Of a stretch of DNA of 64,000 bases, positions 63,496-64,000 are shown one piece after another. Each line of letters opens with the position of its first letter. Position 1 is the stretch's first letter. Position numbers and translations under genes: made by a program. Source of the DNA: Hyphomicrobium_A sp963776675 (GTDB taxonomy: Bacteria; Pseudomonadota; Alphaproteobacteria; Rhizobiales; Hyphomicrobiaceae); assembly GCA_963776675.1 (NCBI GenBank), contig CAVZNR010000061.1:1-64000 (forward strand), given 5' to 3'. The notes under the pieces were generated by a model. It saw only the letters and a list, made by a program, of their open reading frames with translations. It did no database searches and was not told the DNA's origin.

Positions 63496-64000
63496 CTAGC
63501 GGAGATTGGGGCCGGCTGCGTCGAAATCGGCGAAATCGACCAGCGTGCCCAGCATTTGCAAATAAGCGATGACGGCGTCGAGCTCGGACGGCTCCGTGCT
63601 GTCGGTGCCGTCGAACTTGCGCACCTGTGCTTTCGGGTAGCGCGCGACCACCTCCTTCGCCTCTTTCGTGTCGGGCGAGATCTGCGCGACGACATCGGCC
63701 TTGGCCTTGTCGATCATCTCAGGCGTATAGGGAACGCCAGTGATGGTGAGCGCGCGCATGCGATCGGCGATGTCGGCGTAGTCGAGCTTACGCTTGGCCA
63801 GGAACGGATAGCCGGGCATCACCGACTCCGGCACCACCGAGCGCGGGCTGTGCATGTGCTCGACATGCCAGGCGTCCGAGTATTTGCCGCCGACGCGGGC
63901 GAGATCGGGCCCGGTCCGCTTCGATCCCCACTGGAACGGGTGATCGTACATGCTCTCGGCGGCGAGGCTGTAGTGGCCGTAGCGCTCGACCTCGTCGCGA
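63496..64000 (-). CDS. ccoO: cbb3 oxidase mono-haem subunit CcoO, 5' end beyond window
   Basis: C-terminal 167 residues only; the gene enters from the right edge. GHYSLAAESMYDHPFQWGSK, RTGPDLARVGGKYSDAWHV, SVMPGYPFLA (distal Met) and ELDAVIAYLQMLG are typical CcoO. The haem CxxCH lies outside the window. Confidence 0.94.
   Translation of the reverse strand, partial: RDEVERYGHYSLAAESMYDHPFQWGSKRTGPDLARVGGKYSDAWHVEHMHSPRSVVPESVMPGYPFLAKRKLDYADIADRMRALTITGVPYTPEMIDKAKADVVAQISPDTKEAKEVVARYPKAQVRKFDGTDSTEPSELDAVIAYLQMLGTLVDFADFDAAGPNLR

Overview
The window reads as chromosome of a GC-rich alphaproteobacterium, most likely of the order Hyphomicrobiales (Rhizobiales). The pointers are an iscR-led suf operon carrying a second cysteine desulfurase and a SufT-type gene, an Irr-type (ICE-like) operator, ccoOQP-fixGHIS next to a FixK-type regulator, BtaA/BtaB betaine-lipid genes under a Pho-box-like site, MHYT-GGDEF-EAL signalling, and DUF2254/DUF3309/YceI/cytochrome b561 genes. 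A gene related to the methylotrophy enzyme MtdB fits a Hyphomicrobium/Rhodomicrobium-like lineage but does not prove it. No phage, IS element, integrase or CRISPR array was seen.

Layout. 1-0.7 kb: 3' part of an alpha/beta hydrolase gene. 0.8-8.5 kb: Fe-S assembly operon iscR-cysteine desulfurase-sufB-sufC-sufD-sufS-sufT-sufA. 8.5-16.5 kb: housekeeping and conserved unknown genes (DUF924, TfoX-N, cytochrome b561, RhlE-type helicase, desaturase, DUF2254, DUF3309, YcgN). 16.5-18.6 kb: frameshift-ridden YadA-like adhesin gene, then about 750 bases without a gene. 19.3-23.7 kb: MtdB-like gene divergent from an AraC regulator, DUF938 methyltransferase, small cytochrome c, hydrolase. 23.8-36 kb: signalling-rich part (CHASE2-cyclase, two GGDEF/EAL proteins) with FecR-like, b561/YceI, ChaA antiporter and a cold-shock gene. 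36-44.3 kb: btaAB, a double DedA protein, quinone reductase, tRNA-Ser(GCT), CFA synthase. 44.3-49.5 kb: OmpA-like protein, a one-helix microprotein, a membrane-anchored repeat protein with four helix-hairpin-helix-like units, and an APH-like/P-loop kinase fusion. 49.4-54.6 kb: alcohol dehydrogenase, Hsp20 remnant, hybrid histidine kinase with an OmpR-type regulator, FixK-like regulator. 54.7-64 kb: NDP-forming acyl-CoA synthetase/GNAT, then the minus-strand fixS-fixI-fixH-fixG-ccoP-ccoQ-ccoO cluster (ccoO cut by the window edge).

How the parts work together. The suf operon builds Fe-S clusters and appears iron/Fe-S controlled (IscR with its ligands, ICE-like box). The fix/cco cluster builds cbb3 oxidase for microaerobic respiration, and the FixK-like gene is a natural candidate for its control. 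btaAB would replace phospholipids by betaine lipids on phosphate limitation.

Main caveat: about ten otherwise well-conserved genes carry single-base frameshifts, nearly all one-base insertions. I read these chiefly as sequence or assembly errors. Frameshifted genes are therefore given as whole loci with the break positions named.
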